Below are positions 17,199-26,453 of a stretch of DNA of 47,994 bases, one piece after another. The stretch is from positions 1 through 47,994 of the forward strand of contig JBEKHL010000006.1 in NCBI GenBank assembly GCA_050012295.1, read 5' to 3'. Under the pieces are notes generated by a model. That model searched no databases. It was not told the DNA's origin and saw only the letters and a list, made by a program, of their open reading frames with translations. Position 1 is the stretch's first letter, and the number at the start of each line of letters is the position of its first letter. The position numbers and the translations under genes were made by a program. This stretch comes from UBA6186 sp050012295 (GTDB taxonomy: Bacteria; Pseudomonadota; Gammaproteobacteria; UBA6186; Azoamicaceae).

Positions 17199-20100
17199 TT
17201 AGACTTTGGGCATAGCAACAACCTTAGGCATGTCTGAGGCTGGAACACCGTCTTTACTCGGTGTTGTTATAGACTGACTAATTTTATTTTTTTGTTGTTC
17301 AAATTTATGTTTTAAGTCAGAATCTATAGTCTCATTGCCCTTTAATAAATGATCATGAATTGCATTATGCGCATCAACTAGTTTTTGCAAATCTTCGTTT
17401 TCTCCAACATAATTAATTCTTATAGAACGTAAGTCTTTAGTTGCACTATCATTGTTACTAAAAAGTTGCGCATTAAAATTCGTTAAAACCTCTAATAAAG
17501 CTTTATCTTCAAAATTTCTAAGAGTTATAGGAAGATCACGATTTTTACTGCCTTCTGCTTGTAGTTGGTTAGACTTAGATACCTCTTGCAAAACCAATAC
17601 CGTAGCTAAGATGTGATTTGGGTTTAAATCGCCTTTATCATCTGCTAAAAATTGCATTTTTTTGGGGGAAGAAAATGCCAGGTCAGCTACAGTTAACTTT
17701 AGAGCTGTTTCATTAAATAACGCCACTACATTTTCCTTATTGAAAGTTGCTGCATTCCAATCTTGATTTTCAGTATCATACTTTACTATTGATTTAGCCG
17801 AATCAACTTCAGACAAGGCGTTTGACAAACTGCTTAATACACTTAATTTAGCTGGCGGAGGTGGTGGCGGAAGTGGCGCTTTGTCTACGCCACCCAGTTC
17901 AATAGTGGCTGCTGTTTCAAGGGCTGCTTTATCTTTTGCTACTTTCTTCTTGGCAATTTCAAGTTCTTTATCAAATCTTTTCCAATGCTCATCTATTTCT
18001 TCTTTTTGCTCAGAATTCAATGTTTCTTTAAACAAAAGGTTGCTTTTAGATTCTACTATTTGCTCATTAATCTTATTTATTTCTTCAACAGTTAAAGTCC
18101 TAGCTTCCATTTGTTTTCCAAGGCTTTCAAGAACATTATTAACATCCGCTTTAAACTTTGCAATCTTAATATCCGTATTAAACTGTTTAACAAGATCAGT
18201 TACTTCTTGTTGTTGCTCTTTTGTTAATAAATCTTTTGATAACCATGGTTCAAAGTTAGTTATTCCTAATCTAAGTAATTCTATATCATCATAATTTATA
18301 TCCTGTTTTAGAGCTCTAGTATTTGCAGCAACTTTACCTTCAAATGCTTTAAAATCTCTATTTGCCTTGTTAAGTAATGCTTCTTTTGCATCATCACCAG
18401 CCCTTACTCTATCATTAGCAGCTTGTATTGCAGCATCCCATTGGCTAGAAATACCCCTCACCGTAGCTATTTGTGTATCGCTTAATTTTTCTGGTAAAGA
18501 TAAAGAATTTATTTCCTGAACAAACTGTTTTATTGTTGCTGTATCGCAAGGTGTGTTTGGATCTTCAAGAAATGTAATTTTGGATTCCACACTTGCTTTA
18601 TATGCTGCAACCCCATCTTCAGCAGCTTGTGCTGTTTTTTTGACATCGACTACTGCGGCATTCCACTCTTGCAACAGATCATTAACTTCGTCTAATTGAG
18701 GTTCGCTTAAACTTAATGTTTTGAATTTATCATACAAATCTTTTATTCCTGCATCAAGCTTGTCTATCTCTTTGCTATCCCAAGCTACATTTGGATCTAT
18801 AAACTTATTATCGACACCATTACGAACATTTTGTTTAAATTCTATAACAGCTTTATTTGCGGCTTCCTCTGCATAAGCAATTTTTAATTCTATTCCTTTA
18901 ACTTTCTCATCTAATGTTGTAAAAAGTTCTTTTATTGCAGCTTTTTGATCTGAATTTAAAGATTTGAACGCAACTTCCTCTTCTTTTAATTTTTCTATTT
19001 GTTCTTTAATAGGCTTTATATCTTCAAATTTTATATTTGTTTTACCTATATCTGCAGTTAAACCATCAATTTTACCTCTAATATAACTCAAAAATACGGC
19101 GGCTGCTTTATTTTTATCTTTAACTGCTTTGTTAAAAGCTTTGAAACTATTATCTACTATTTCCTGTTGCTCTGGAGAAAAAGCTTTAAACGCAGCTGCT
19201 TCAGTTCTTAATAAATTTATTGCAGCTTTTTGAGCTTCTATATCTGTATGCGTTGCTTCTTCATCATTAACCTTCGCGGTTCCTGCTTGAACTCCATCTG
19301 AAATTTTAGAAAGCAAATCCTTAGCTGCACTAGCTTTGACTGCAACCGCAACATCGAACTCTTTAAAAATCTGGACCACCGCTTTTTGTTGGTCTGGATT
19401 TAATAATTTAACTTTTTCTTTTAATTGTGTTGTTTTATATTGTTGATACTCTATAACGCTAAGTGTTGTGTTCGTTTCACCAACTATTCTAGTACTTGTC
19501 GGAACCTCAGATTTAATTTGCTCAAATAAATCATTAGCAACTTTCACTCTGCCTTCGGTAGCGATTTTTTCAGCAGTAAAATTTCCTAAAACTCTATCTA
19601 CTCTTTGTTGTTGCCCATTAGATAGTTTCGGCAACGTTGCTTTTAATATTTCTAGTTCATCTTCACGAGCTTTTATGGTAGCTGCATCAAAAGTTTCTTG
19701 CGGGTTTATAAGTTTTTTTATAACTTCTTTGCTATGTTGTTCAAATTCTGCAATCGCACCATCAGCAATTCCTACTCTTTCTCTAGCTTCAACTGTTGCG
19801 CTATCCCATCTACCTAAAATCTTATCTGCCTCTCTTTTCTGTGCAGCACTTAAAATATCAGGCAATTTTGTATGGAAATCTTTGATTTCTTTATCCTTGG
19901 CATCTATATCTATGTTTGGATTTCCAAGTTTACCAATGCCTTCTTTAACTTGCTGTTCAAATTTTTTAATCGCAGCAGTAATTTCTTCTTCTTTAAGTTT
20001 TGCTAAAAGTAAAGCCTCTGCAGCTTTTTTTTCCCTATCTATAACTGCCTGTACTCTATCGTTAGCTATTATTAGGTTTTTATCAAAATTCTCTAAAGCT

Positions 20101-20714
20101 TTATGTACTCTTTTATCACTCAGCGCATCTGGATATTGTTTTAAAAATTCTTGTTGGCTACTTTTTTTGGCTTGTTCAATTTTTGAGATTTGTTCAAGTG
20201 TTAAAGCTTTTTGCAGTTGTCTTATTTGTTCACCAATACCTCCTATAAACTTACTAACCACAACTTCTTTAGCGGCTTCTTCGGCTTTACGTTGCTGTTC
20301 TGCTCTTATAGCTTCTAACTCCGCTATCTCTGCTTGTCTTTTCGCTTCAATAGCAATCTTTTTGGCGTGTTCTAGTGAAAACGAAATAGCGTCCTCTATC
20401 TTTTTTACGTCTTGGAACATGGCGGCTGTTGTTGACATTATATCTGGGTGATTTCTTTTATAAACCTCTGCACCATATACGCGCCCTTTAATAACCCTGC
20501 AAAAATCTAATATAGTGTTTATTTCTTCTTGACTAAATAATCCCGCGGTTGGTTTGCTAAACATAGCTATTATTTGTTTAGCAGCCTGTTTGATATCTGT
20601 TTTGTTAGGTCCAGACGTAGGTGTATATCCGCTACTATCTGCTAATTTAATTAAAGACTCAGCACTATTGATTATACTTTCTTTGTCTGCTTGAGATAGG
20701 TTCAAGTTGGCCAT
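17199..20714 (-). CDS. Large repetitive coiled-coil protein with polyproline run, unknown function
   Basis: I start at ATG 20714 (MANLNLSQADKES), giving 1171 residues; the frame extends upstream to 20828 without support. Residues about 160-930 hold roughly ten helical repeats of 70-85 residues, each ending in a motif like WD-x-A followed by x3-A-x2-RV (ILGRWDSATVEARERV, ISSQWDAAIQAANDRV, LLQEWNAAVVDV). A proline run (PLPPPPPPAK, about residues 944-952) separates them from a C-terminal domain shared with the 416-residue neighbour. There is no signal peptide or membrane segment. Repeats plus polyproline recall cytoskeleton-binding effectors, but this is only an analogy. Confidence 0.75.
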   Translation of the reverse strand: MANLNLSQADKESIINSAESLIKLADSSGYTPTSGPNKTDIKQAAKQIIAMFSKPTAGLFSQEEINTILDFCRVIKGRVYGAEVYKRNHPDIMSTTAAMFQDVKKIEDAISFSLEHAKKIAIEAKRQAEIAELEAIRAEQQRKAEEAAKEVVVSKFIGGIGEQIRQLQKALTLEQISKIEQAKKSSQQEFLKQYPDALSDKRVHKALENFDKNLIIANDRVQAVIDREKKAAEALLLAKLKEEEITAAIKKFEQQVKEGIGKLGNPNIDIDAKDKEIKDFHTKLPDILSAAQKREADKILGRWDSATVEARERVGIADGAIAEFEQHSKEVIKKLINPQETFDAATIKAREDELEILKATLPKLSNGQQQRVDRVLGNFTAEKIATEGRVKVANDLFEQIKSEVPTSTRIVGETNTTLSVIEYQQYKTTQLKEKVKLLNPDQQKAVVQIFKEFDVAVAVKASAAKDLLSKISDGVQAGTAKVNDEEATHTDIEAQKAAINLLRTEAAAFKAFSPEQQEIVDNSFKAFNKAVKDKNKAAAVFLSYIRGKIDGLTADIGKTNIKFEDIKPIKEQIEKLKEEEVAFKSLNSDQKAAIKELFTTLDEKVKGIELKIAYAEEAANKAVIEFKQNVRNGVDNKFIDPNVAWDSKEIDKLDAGIKDLYDKFKTLSLSEPQLDEVNDLLQEWNAAVVDVKKTAQAAEDGVAAYKASVESKITFLEDPNTPCDTATIKQFVQEINSLSLPEKLSDTQIATVRGISSQWDAAIQAANDRVRAGDDAKEALLNKANRDFKAFEGKVAANTRALKQDINYDDIELLRLGITNFEPWLSKDLLTKEQQQEVTDLVKQFNTDIKIAKFKADVNNVLESLGKQMEARTLTVEEINKINEQIVESKSNLLFKETLNSEQKEEIDEHWKRFDKELEIAKKKVAKDKAALETAATIELGGVDKAPLPPPPPPAKLSVLSSLSNALSEVDSAKSIVKYDTENQDWNAATFNKENVVALFNETALKLTVADLAFSSPKKMQFLADDKGDLNPNHILATVLVLQEVSKSNQLQAEGSKNRDLPITLRNFEDKALLEVLTNFNAQLFSNNDSATKDLRSIRINYVGENEDLQKLVDAHNAIHDHLLKGNETIDSDLKHKFEQQKNKISQSITTPSKDGVPASDMPKVVAMPKV

Positions 20715-20730
20715 AACCACAATCGCTTTT

Positions 20731-20766
20731 ATTCTTATTTTCTTGATATCATTAATTAATTGTAGG
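20731..20766 (-). promoter_or_regulatory. Shared leader element, copy 2 (upstream of the large repetitive protein)
   Basis: This is identical to the 17070-17105 element except for the five central bases and has the same total length. Here it ends only 17 bases before the ATG, compared with 70 in the paralogue, so it probably lies within the transcript in one or both genes. Confidence 0.5.
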
Positions 20767-20872
20767 CCAACGCATATCCCAATATATGCACAATTCTTGT
20801 TTTTATTAAAAAATAACGTAACGTGCATATCCGCCCAACGGTTTTAATGGTGAAAATTTTAATATACAAAAG

Positions 20873-23668
20873 CTACTTAATTACCTCTGCTAAAAACTTT
20901 CCAGTAAAGGATTTGGTTGTTTTAAAATTTCTAACTAGATCTTCCGGTGTACCAACTGCCACTATTTTACCGCCTCTATCGCCACCTTCTGGCCCTAAAT
21001 CAATAACCCAATCAGCTGTTTTTACAACATCTAAATTATGTTCAATAACTATAATAGTATTACCATGATTACGTAACATAAATAAAATCTGCAATAATCT
21101 TTTAACATCATGAAAATGCAACCCGGTAGTCGGCTCATCTAAAATATATAATGTCTTACCTGTATCCTGACGAGATAATTCTTTAGCTAATTTTACTCTC
21201 TGTGCTTCGCCACCAGACAATGTCGTAGCGCTTTGACCTAATTTTATATAACCCAAACCTACTTCTAACAATGTTGATAACTTTTTCTTTATACTAGGGA
21301 TTGCAGTAAAAAATAATAATGCTTCTTCTACTGTCATATTTAATACTTCATATATATTTTTACCTTTATAGTAAATTTCTAAAGTTTCACGATTATACCT
21401 ACTGCCTGCACATACATCGCACATTACATATACATCCGCTAAAAAATGCATCTCTACCTTAACTAAACCATCGCCACTACAAGCCTCGCACCTACCACCT
21501 TTAACATTAAAGCTAAATCTACCAGCAGCATAACCACGTGCCTTAGCTTCTGGTACTGCTGCAAATAAATCTCGAATATTGGTAAATAAACCAGTATATG
21601 TGGCCGGATTAGAACGTGGCGTTCTACCAATTGGATCTTGACTAATATCTATTACTTTATCTAAATATTCTAACCCCTCAACAGTAACATTTTTGTTTAA
21701 ATGCATCGAAGTTGCTCGATTTAATTTTTTTGCCAAAATTGGGTATAAAGTATCGTTAACTAAAGTAGACTTGCCAGAACCAGACACTCCTGTAACACAA
21801 ATAAATAATCCTATTGGAAAAAATACTTCTAAGTTTTGTAAATTATTAGCACTAACTCCAGATATAATTAATTGTTTTTCAAGATCTTGTTTAACCCTAT
21901 GTTTTGGTATGGCAATAAATTCTACTCCAGACAAATATTTCCCGGTTAACGATTTATCGTTTTGCATAACTTGCGATGGAGTACCACTAGCAATAATCTC
22001 GCCACCATGCACTCCTGCTCCAATGCCAACATCCACTACATAATCCGCACTTAAAATAGTATTATAATCATGTTCGACCACAATAACGCTATTACCTAAT
22101 GCTTTTAAATCAGTTAGAGTTTTAATTAATCTATCATTATCTCTAGGATGTAACCCTATGGAAGGTTCGTCTAATACATACATAACCCCTACCAATCCAG
22201 CCCCTATTTGACTTGCTAAACGAATACGCTGAGACTCTCCGCCAGACAATGTATCTGCACTACGATCCAAAGTTAGATATTCTAAACCAACATTAATTAA
22301 GAAATTTAATCTAGTTATAATTTCTTTTAAAATTCTTTGAGCAATCTGTAATTTGGCTCCAGTAAATTGCAGCTGTTCAAAGAAAAATTTAGTATTTTCT
22401 ATAGATAATCTAGTTATTTGCGGCAAACTAACATCTTGAATATAAGTATGCCGTGCAATTAAATTTAATCTACTACCATTACATTCAACACAAGTTTTTT
22501 TACTCAAAAATTTTGCCAACTCTTCTCTAACATAATCAGAATTAGTTTCTAAATAACGTCTTTCTAAATTATTTATTATACCTTCAAAATCTCCGCCATC
22601 ATTTAGATCACCAGTTAATAACAGATCTTTGATTTTTTTGTTTAATTTTTTATATGCCACGCTTAAACTAAATTCATAAGTTTTAGCAAGTTTTTCTAAA
22701 ATACTAAAATGATATTGATGAGTACGATCCCACCCGCGAATTGCACCAGCCGCTAACGATAAATTATCGTCGACTATTAACAATTCCGGATCCATAAATT
22801 GTTTTACTCCTAAACCATCACAAACCGAACATGCGCCTTGCGGACTGTTAAAAGAAAATTGTCGCGGTTCTAATTCTGTAATACTATATCCACATTTTTT
22901 ACAAGCAAATTTACTGGAAAATTCAAGCTCTTGCTGTATTTTATTATATTCATCAAAAATAGCTGCAACCGCTAATCCATCTGTTAGATTTAACGCTATA
23001 GCTAAAGAATCTGCCAATCTAACTTTATAATCTTCTTTAATCATTAATCGATCTATGACTACTTCTATGGTATGTTTTTTATGAAAATCTAATTTTGGTA
23101 AAACACCATCTAAATCAAAAACCACACCATCTATTCTGGCTCTAACAAATCCTTGATCACGCAAAATATCCAGTTGCTTATGATACTCACCTTTTTTCGC
23201 TTGAATAATCGGCGCTAATAACATTAACTTGGAACCAAGTGGCAATTCAAACAATTGATCTACCATTTGACTAATAGTTTGTGCTGCCAATGTTATATTA
23301 TGTTTGGGGCACCTTGGCTCTGCTACTTTGGCAAATAACAGTCTTAAATAATCATAAATTTCGGTAATAGTGCCAACCGTCGAACGAGGATTATGTGAAG
23401 TAGATTTTTGTTCAATAGAAATAGCTGGAGATAGCCCTTCTATACTATCTACATCTGGTTTTTCCATTACCGATAAAAACTGCCTAGCATAAGTTGATAA
23501 TGACTCTACATATCTTCTTTGCCCCTCGGCATATAATGTATCGAAGGCTAACGAGGATTTACCGGAACCAGACAACCCTGTTATTACAACTAACTTGTCT
23601 CTTGGAATAACAAGATCAATATTTTTTAAATTGTGAGTTCTTGCGCCTTTAATAGATATAAACTTCAT
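20873..23668 (-). CDS. uvrA: Excinuclease ABC subunit A
   Basis: This is the damage-recognition ATPase of nucleotide excision repair, 931 residues and full length. The first ATPase site has GLSGSGKSSLAFDTLYAEG and the second VTGVSGSGKSTLVNDTL. Two ABC signatures are present (LSGGESQRIRLASQ and LSGGEAQRVKLAKEL). The zinc finger pairs CKKCGYS with CSVCDGLG, and a second CEACSGDG/CDVCAGSR site follows. It is divergent from ssb across 116 bases, as in many gammaproteobacteria. I see no CTGT-N8-ACAG LexA box in that gap. Confidence 0.97.
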   Translation of the reverse strand: MKFISIKGARTHNLKNIDLVIPRDKLVVITGLSGSGKSSLAFDTLYAEGQRRYVESLSTYARQFLSVMEKPDVDSIEGLSPAISIEQKSTSHNPRSTVGTITEIYDYLRLLFAKVAEPRCPKHNITLAAQTISQMVDQLFELPLGSKLMLLAPIIQAKKGEYHKQLDILRDQGFVRARIDGVVFDLDGVLPKLDFHKKHTIEVVIDRLMIKEDYKVRLADSLAIALNLTDGLAVAAIFDEYNKIQQELEFSSKFACKKCGYSITELEPRQFSFNSPQGACSVCDGLGVKQFMDPELLIVDDNLSLAAGAIRGWDRTHQYHFSILEKLAKTYEFSLSVAYKKLNKKIKDLLLTGDLNDGGDFEGIINNLERRYLETNSDYVREELAKFLSKKTCVECNGSRLNLIARHTYIQDVSLPQITRLSIENTKFFFEQLQFTGAKLQIAQRILKEIITRLNFLINVGLEYLTLDRSADTLSGGESQRIRLASQIGAGLVGVMYVLDEPSIGLHPRDNDRLIKTLTDLKALGNSVIVVEHDYNTILSADYVVDVGIGAGVHGGEIIASGTPSQVMQNDKSLTGKYLSGVEFIAIPKHRVKQDLEKQLIISGVSANNLQNLEVFFPIGLFICVTGVSGSGKSTLVNDTLYPILAKKLNRATSMHLNKNVTVEGLEYLDKVIDISQDPIGRTPRSNPATYTGLFTNIRDLFAAVPEAKARGYAAGRFSFNVKGGRCEACSGDGLVKVEMHFLADVYVMCDVCAGSRYNRETLEIYYKGKNIYEVLNMTVEEALLFFTAIPSIKKKLSTLLEVGLGYIKLGQSATTLSGGEAQRVKLAKELSRQDTGKTLYILDEPTTGLHFHDVKRLLQILFMLRNHGNTIIVIEHNLDVVKTADWVIDLGPEGGDRGGKIVAVGTPEDLVRNFKTTKSFTGKFLAEVIK

Positions 23669-23728
23669 GCTACCTCAAAAATAAATAGTAAATTTAGACT
23701 AAATTATGTTATTGTATTTTTCTATGAT

Positions 23729-23758
23729 TTGTTAATAATTTTTATATTCTTTTATATT
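23729..23758 (+). promoter_or_regulatory. Possible sigma-70 promoter of ssb
   Basis: TTGTTA (23729-23734) and TATATT (23753-23758) are 18 bases apart, and the ssb ATG is 27 bases further on. The region is so AT-rich that such pairs arise by chance, so confidence is low. Confidence 0.3.
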
Positions 23759-23784
23759 CAATATAAAAACAAGAGGTATTAATT

Positions 23785-24240
23785 ATGTCTAAAGGTGTTA
23801 ATAAAGTTATCTTAATTGGTAATTTGGGTACAGATCCAGAAGTCCGCTATATGCCCAACGGTAGTGCGGTTGCTAACATTAGTGTTGCTACTAATGAATC
23901 TTGGAAAGATAAACAAACTGGCGAACTTCAAGAACGCACTGAATGGCATAAAGTAGCGCTTTTTGACAAGCTTGCACAAATAGTTAGTGAATATCTAAAA
24001 AAGGGTTCAAAAGTTTATATAGAAGGTTCTATTCGTACTAAGAAGTGGCAAGATCAAAATGGTAACGATAGATACTCTACTGAAATTATAGCTAGTACCA
24101 TGCAAATGTTAGATTCTAAAGAATTTAAACCAAAAAGTAATAATTTCCCAGAAAATAGCAATAATTCTAACTCTGGTGCTCATATTGTAACTACTAATGA
24201 ATCTATGCCTATGTTAGAAAGCGATGATATTCCGTTCTAA
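23785..24240 (+). CDS. ssb: Single-stranded DNA-binding protein
   Basis: This is a 151-residue OB-fold protein that coats ssDNA in replication and repair. It begins MSKGVNKVILIGNLGTDPEVRY and has the core segments TEWHKVALFDKLAQI and KGSKVYIEGSIRTKKW. The Asn-rich linker ends in the acidic tip DDIPF that recruits partner proteins. AGAGGT precedes the ATG and a terminator follows. Confidence 0.97.
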   Translation: MSKGVNKVILIGNLGTDPEVRYMPNGSAVANISVATNESWKDKQTGELQERTEWHKVALFDKLAQIVSEYLKKGSKVYIEGSIRTKKWQDQNGNDRYSTEIIASTMQMLDSKEFKPKSNNFPENSNNSNSGAHIVTTNESMPMLESDDIPF

Positions 24241-24245
24241 AGCTT

Positions 24246-24292
24246 AAAAATCCACCCGATGCCTGCTTTACAGCGACACCGGGTAGATTTTT
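24246..24292 (+). terminator. Rho-independent terminator after ssb
   Basis: AAAAATC-C-ACCCG (24246-24258) pairs with CGGGT-A-GATTTTT (24280-24292) around a GC-containing loop that can itself fold. The T run forms the end of the stem. The ampD Shine-Dalgarno begins only two bases later, so ampD may be reached by readthrough. Confidence 0.75.
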
Positions 24293-24303
24293 CTGGAGAG
24301 TAG

Positions 24304-24876
24304 ATGACTATAAAAATAGATCTCGAAAAAAGCATAGTTACTAATGCAAAATATATCTGTTCACCCAATTATGATCTACGCCCAGAAGGCACCGAGATAG
24401 ATTTATTAGTAATACATGGAATAAGTTTACCTCCAGGCAAATTTTCTGCAGCATCCAAACAATACATTACCGATTTGTTCACTAATCAATTAGATCCTAA
24501 TAAACATCCTTATTTTAAAGATATTTTTCAACTTAAGGTATCTTGTCATTGTTTTATAACAAGAAATGGTGGGATAATTCAATATGTACCATTTAAATAT
24601 CGAGCTTGGCATACCGGCAAATCTTATTTTAATGATAGAACAAACTGTAACGATTTTTCTATTGGCATAGAACTAGAAGGAACCGATGATCTCCCATATA
24701 CAACCAAACAATATAAAATATTAACTAATTTAATTTATGCAATTTGTAATATATACCCCAAAATTACCCCTAATAATATTGTAGGACATTGCCACATTGC
24801 TCCCGATCGTAAAACTGATCCTGGAGATCATTTTAACTGGAAAAAACTACATAAAATGTTGCATAGTCTCGCTTAG
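24304..24876 (+). CDS. ampD: 1,6-anhydro-N-acetylmuramyl-L-alanine amidase AmpD
   Basis: This is a cytoplasmic zinc amidase of peptidoglycan recycling that cuts anhydro-muropeptides. The 190-residue length is normal. Zinc ligands are His38 (VIHGISLPPG), His162 (VGHCHIAPDRK) and Asp172 (KTDPG). Glu123 in SIGIELEGTD and Lys170 are the catalytic partners. Blocks VPFKYRAWHTGKS and RTNCNDFSIG are close to E. coli AmpD. GGAGA precedes the ATG by 4-5 bases. Confidence 0.95.
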   Translation: MTIKIDLEKSIVTNAKYICSPNYDLRPEGTEIDLLVIHGISLPPGKFSAASKQYITDLFTNQLDPNKHPYFKDIFQLKVSCHCFITRNGGIIQYVPFKYRAWHTGKSYFNDRTNCNDFSIGIELEGTDDLPYTTKQYKILTNLIYAICNIYPKITPNNIVGHCHIAPDRKTDPGDHFNWKKLHKMLHSLA

Positions 24877-24954
24877 TACCTACACTAATAAATCTTTGAA
24901 CTATTTTCTCTAATATCCAGTCTCTAATAGAAACAGTACCTAATGGAGAAATTT

Positions 24955-25671
24955 ATGCCTAACTTAACTAAAGAATTATTCGATCACTTAAAAGAATTAT
25001 TTGGGCATCTAAAAAATTCGTTACAATCAATTGTCGATATAAACGAAACCCTTATAGACAATGTAAAACAACTTGATTTAAAAGAACAAAAATTTATTAT
25101 ATTGCTACAAAAACATGCTATAGAACTTACAGAAGCATTGGGAGCAAAACCCATTAATAGTAAAATCCTAATGCATACAACTAATACAAATCTACCAGAA
25201 TTCAAATTGTTCGAAGAAATAACAAAATTTATGCAACAAACATCTACATTAATTAATCAAAAAGCTGTTGCCTTGCATAAAACATTATCTAATCAATCTC
25301 AAAATAAACCAACTATCAATAAATTATTAACTGGGATAGAAAGACTAACTATATCAGCCCATATAACACAAAAAGATATTAACAAATTACTAGAAGCGAA
25401 TAACGTATTAAAGCCTATAGATAATAGCCCATTTAAACAAACTCTAGAAAACTTAGATAAATATTTATTAACATTAATTGAAAAATGTGGGCAAACTAAA
25501 ACTAAGCTTTTAACAAATACTTCTACCAAAACAGCAACTGCTACTCCAGAAGCACTTAGCCATCAATATAAAAAACATATTGATTCCAATAAACATGCAC
25601 CTAATAAACATTTACCGAATATACCTACACTTCAGCAAAGGCAGTCTGGAAGACATGGTAATGGTCGTTAA
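24955..25671 (+). CDS. Unknown helical protein
   Basis: This is 238 residues from ATG 24955 (MPNLTKELFDHLKELFGHLKN), chosen because GGAG lies 5 bases upstream; ATG 24943 overlaps that site. The protein is mostly amphipathic helix with Leu/Lys repeats, a Thr-rich stretch (TKTATATPE) and a basic, His/Asn-rich tail ending GRHGNGR. There is no signal peptide or membrane segment. The start context (GGAGA, ATGCC) resembles that of the accessory genes at 39142 and 40034. It overlaps the convergent rlmB by 4 bases. Confidence 0.6.
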   Translation: MPNLTKELFDHLKELFGHLKNSLQSIVDINETLIDNVKQLDLKEQKFIILLQKHAIELTEALGAKPINSKILMHTTNTNLPEFKLFEEITKFMQQTSTLINQKAVALHKTLSNQSQNKPTINKLLTGIERLTISAHITQKDINKLLEANNVLKPIDNSPFKQTLENLDKYLLTLIEKCGQTKTKLLTNTSTKTATATPEALSHQYKKHIDSNKHAPNKHLPNIPTLQQRQSGRHGNGR

Positions 25672-26453
25672 TAACTTCTTTGCCTATTTACTTCGTATAA
25701 ACAAATTCCAGCGGCTACCGACAAATTTAAACTATCGACACTATTATTAGCCATTGGGATTTTTGCTAAAAAATCACTATTCTCTTTAATAAGCCTACGC
25801 ACACCTTGATGTTCTGAACCTAAAACTAAAGCAATAGGAATAGTTAAATCAATAGAAGATAGTACTCTATCATTCTCTGTATCTAATGATACAACCCAGA
25901 CTCCCTGCTTTTGTAATTGTTTTAAACAATTTACTAAATTACCAACTTTAGCTATTGGCACGATCTCAGCTGCACCACTTGCTACTTTTTTTACTGTAGC
26001 AGTTACATCGCAACTTGCATTTCTAGAAATAACCACTGCACTTGCATTAAAACTAGCAGCACTTCTAATACATGCACCTAAATTTCTAGGATCTTGAATA
26101 TTATCTAAAACCAAAAATACTGGTTTAAACCCATTAGATTGCTTATCTGCTAAAATAATTAAATCTTCTTCAGTTAAAAATTTCTTTGGCTGTATATGAG
26201 CCACAATCCCCTGATGATTAACCGTTTCTTCGTTAAACCAGCTATCTATGGTTTTAGCACGCATATATTGCACAGAAATTTTTTTTAAAGCTGCTATATC
26301 ACAAATTTTTTTTATTTTTGGATTTATTATAGAAGGATCATCTTTTTTTTCACAAAAAATTTCTATTACTCTGCTTGGATCGGTATCAATTAACACTTGT
26401 ATAACATTAATACCATAAATTATTTCTTTATTATTTTTGTTTTTATTTTTCAC
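25668..26453 (-). CDS. rlmB: 23S rRNA (guanosine-2'-O)-methyltransferase RlmB
   Basis: This is a SpoU/TrmH-type knotted methyltransferase that modifies G2251 in the ribosomal P loop. It has 261 residues. The N-terminal substrate domain begins IIYGINVIQVLI. The three SPOUT motifs are VLDNIQDPRNLGACIRSA (with the catalytic Asn and Arg), IALVLGSEHQGV and VDSLNLSVAAGICLYE. It overlaps the rnr stop by 4 bases, the usual rnr-rlmB coupling. Confidence 0.95.
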   Translation of the reverse strand: MKNKNKNNKEIIYGINVIQVLIDTDPSRVIEIFCEKKDDPSIINPKIKKICDIAALKKISVQYMRAKTIDSWFNEETVNHQGIVAHIQPKKFLTEEDLIILADKQSNGFKPVFLVLDNIQDPRNLGACIRSAASFNASAVVISRNASCDVTATVKKVASGAAEIVPIAKVGNLVNCLKQLQKQGVWVVSLDTENDRVLSSIDLTIPIALVLGSEHQGVRRLIKENSDFLAKIPMANNSVDSLNLSVAAGICLYEVNRQRSY

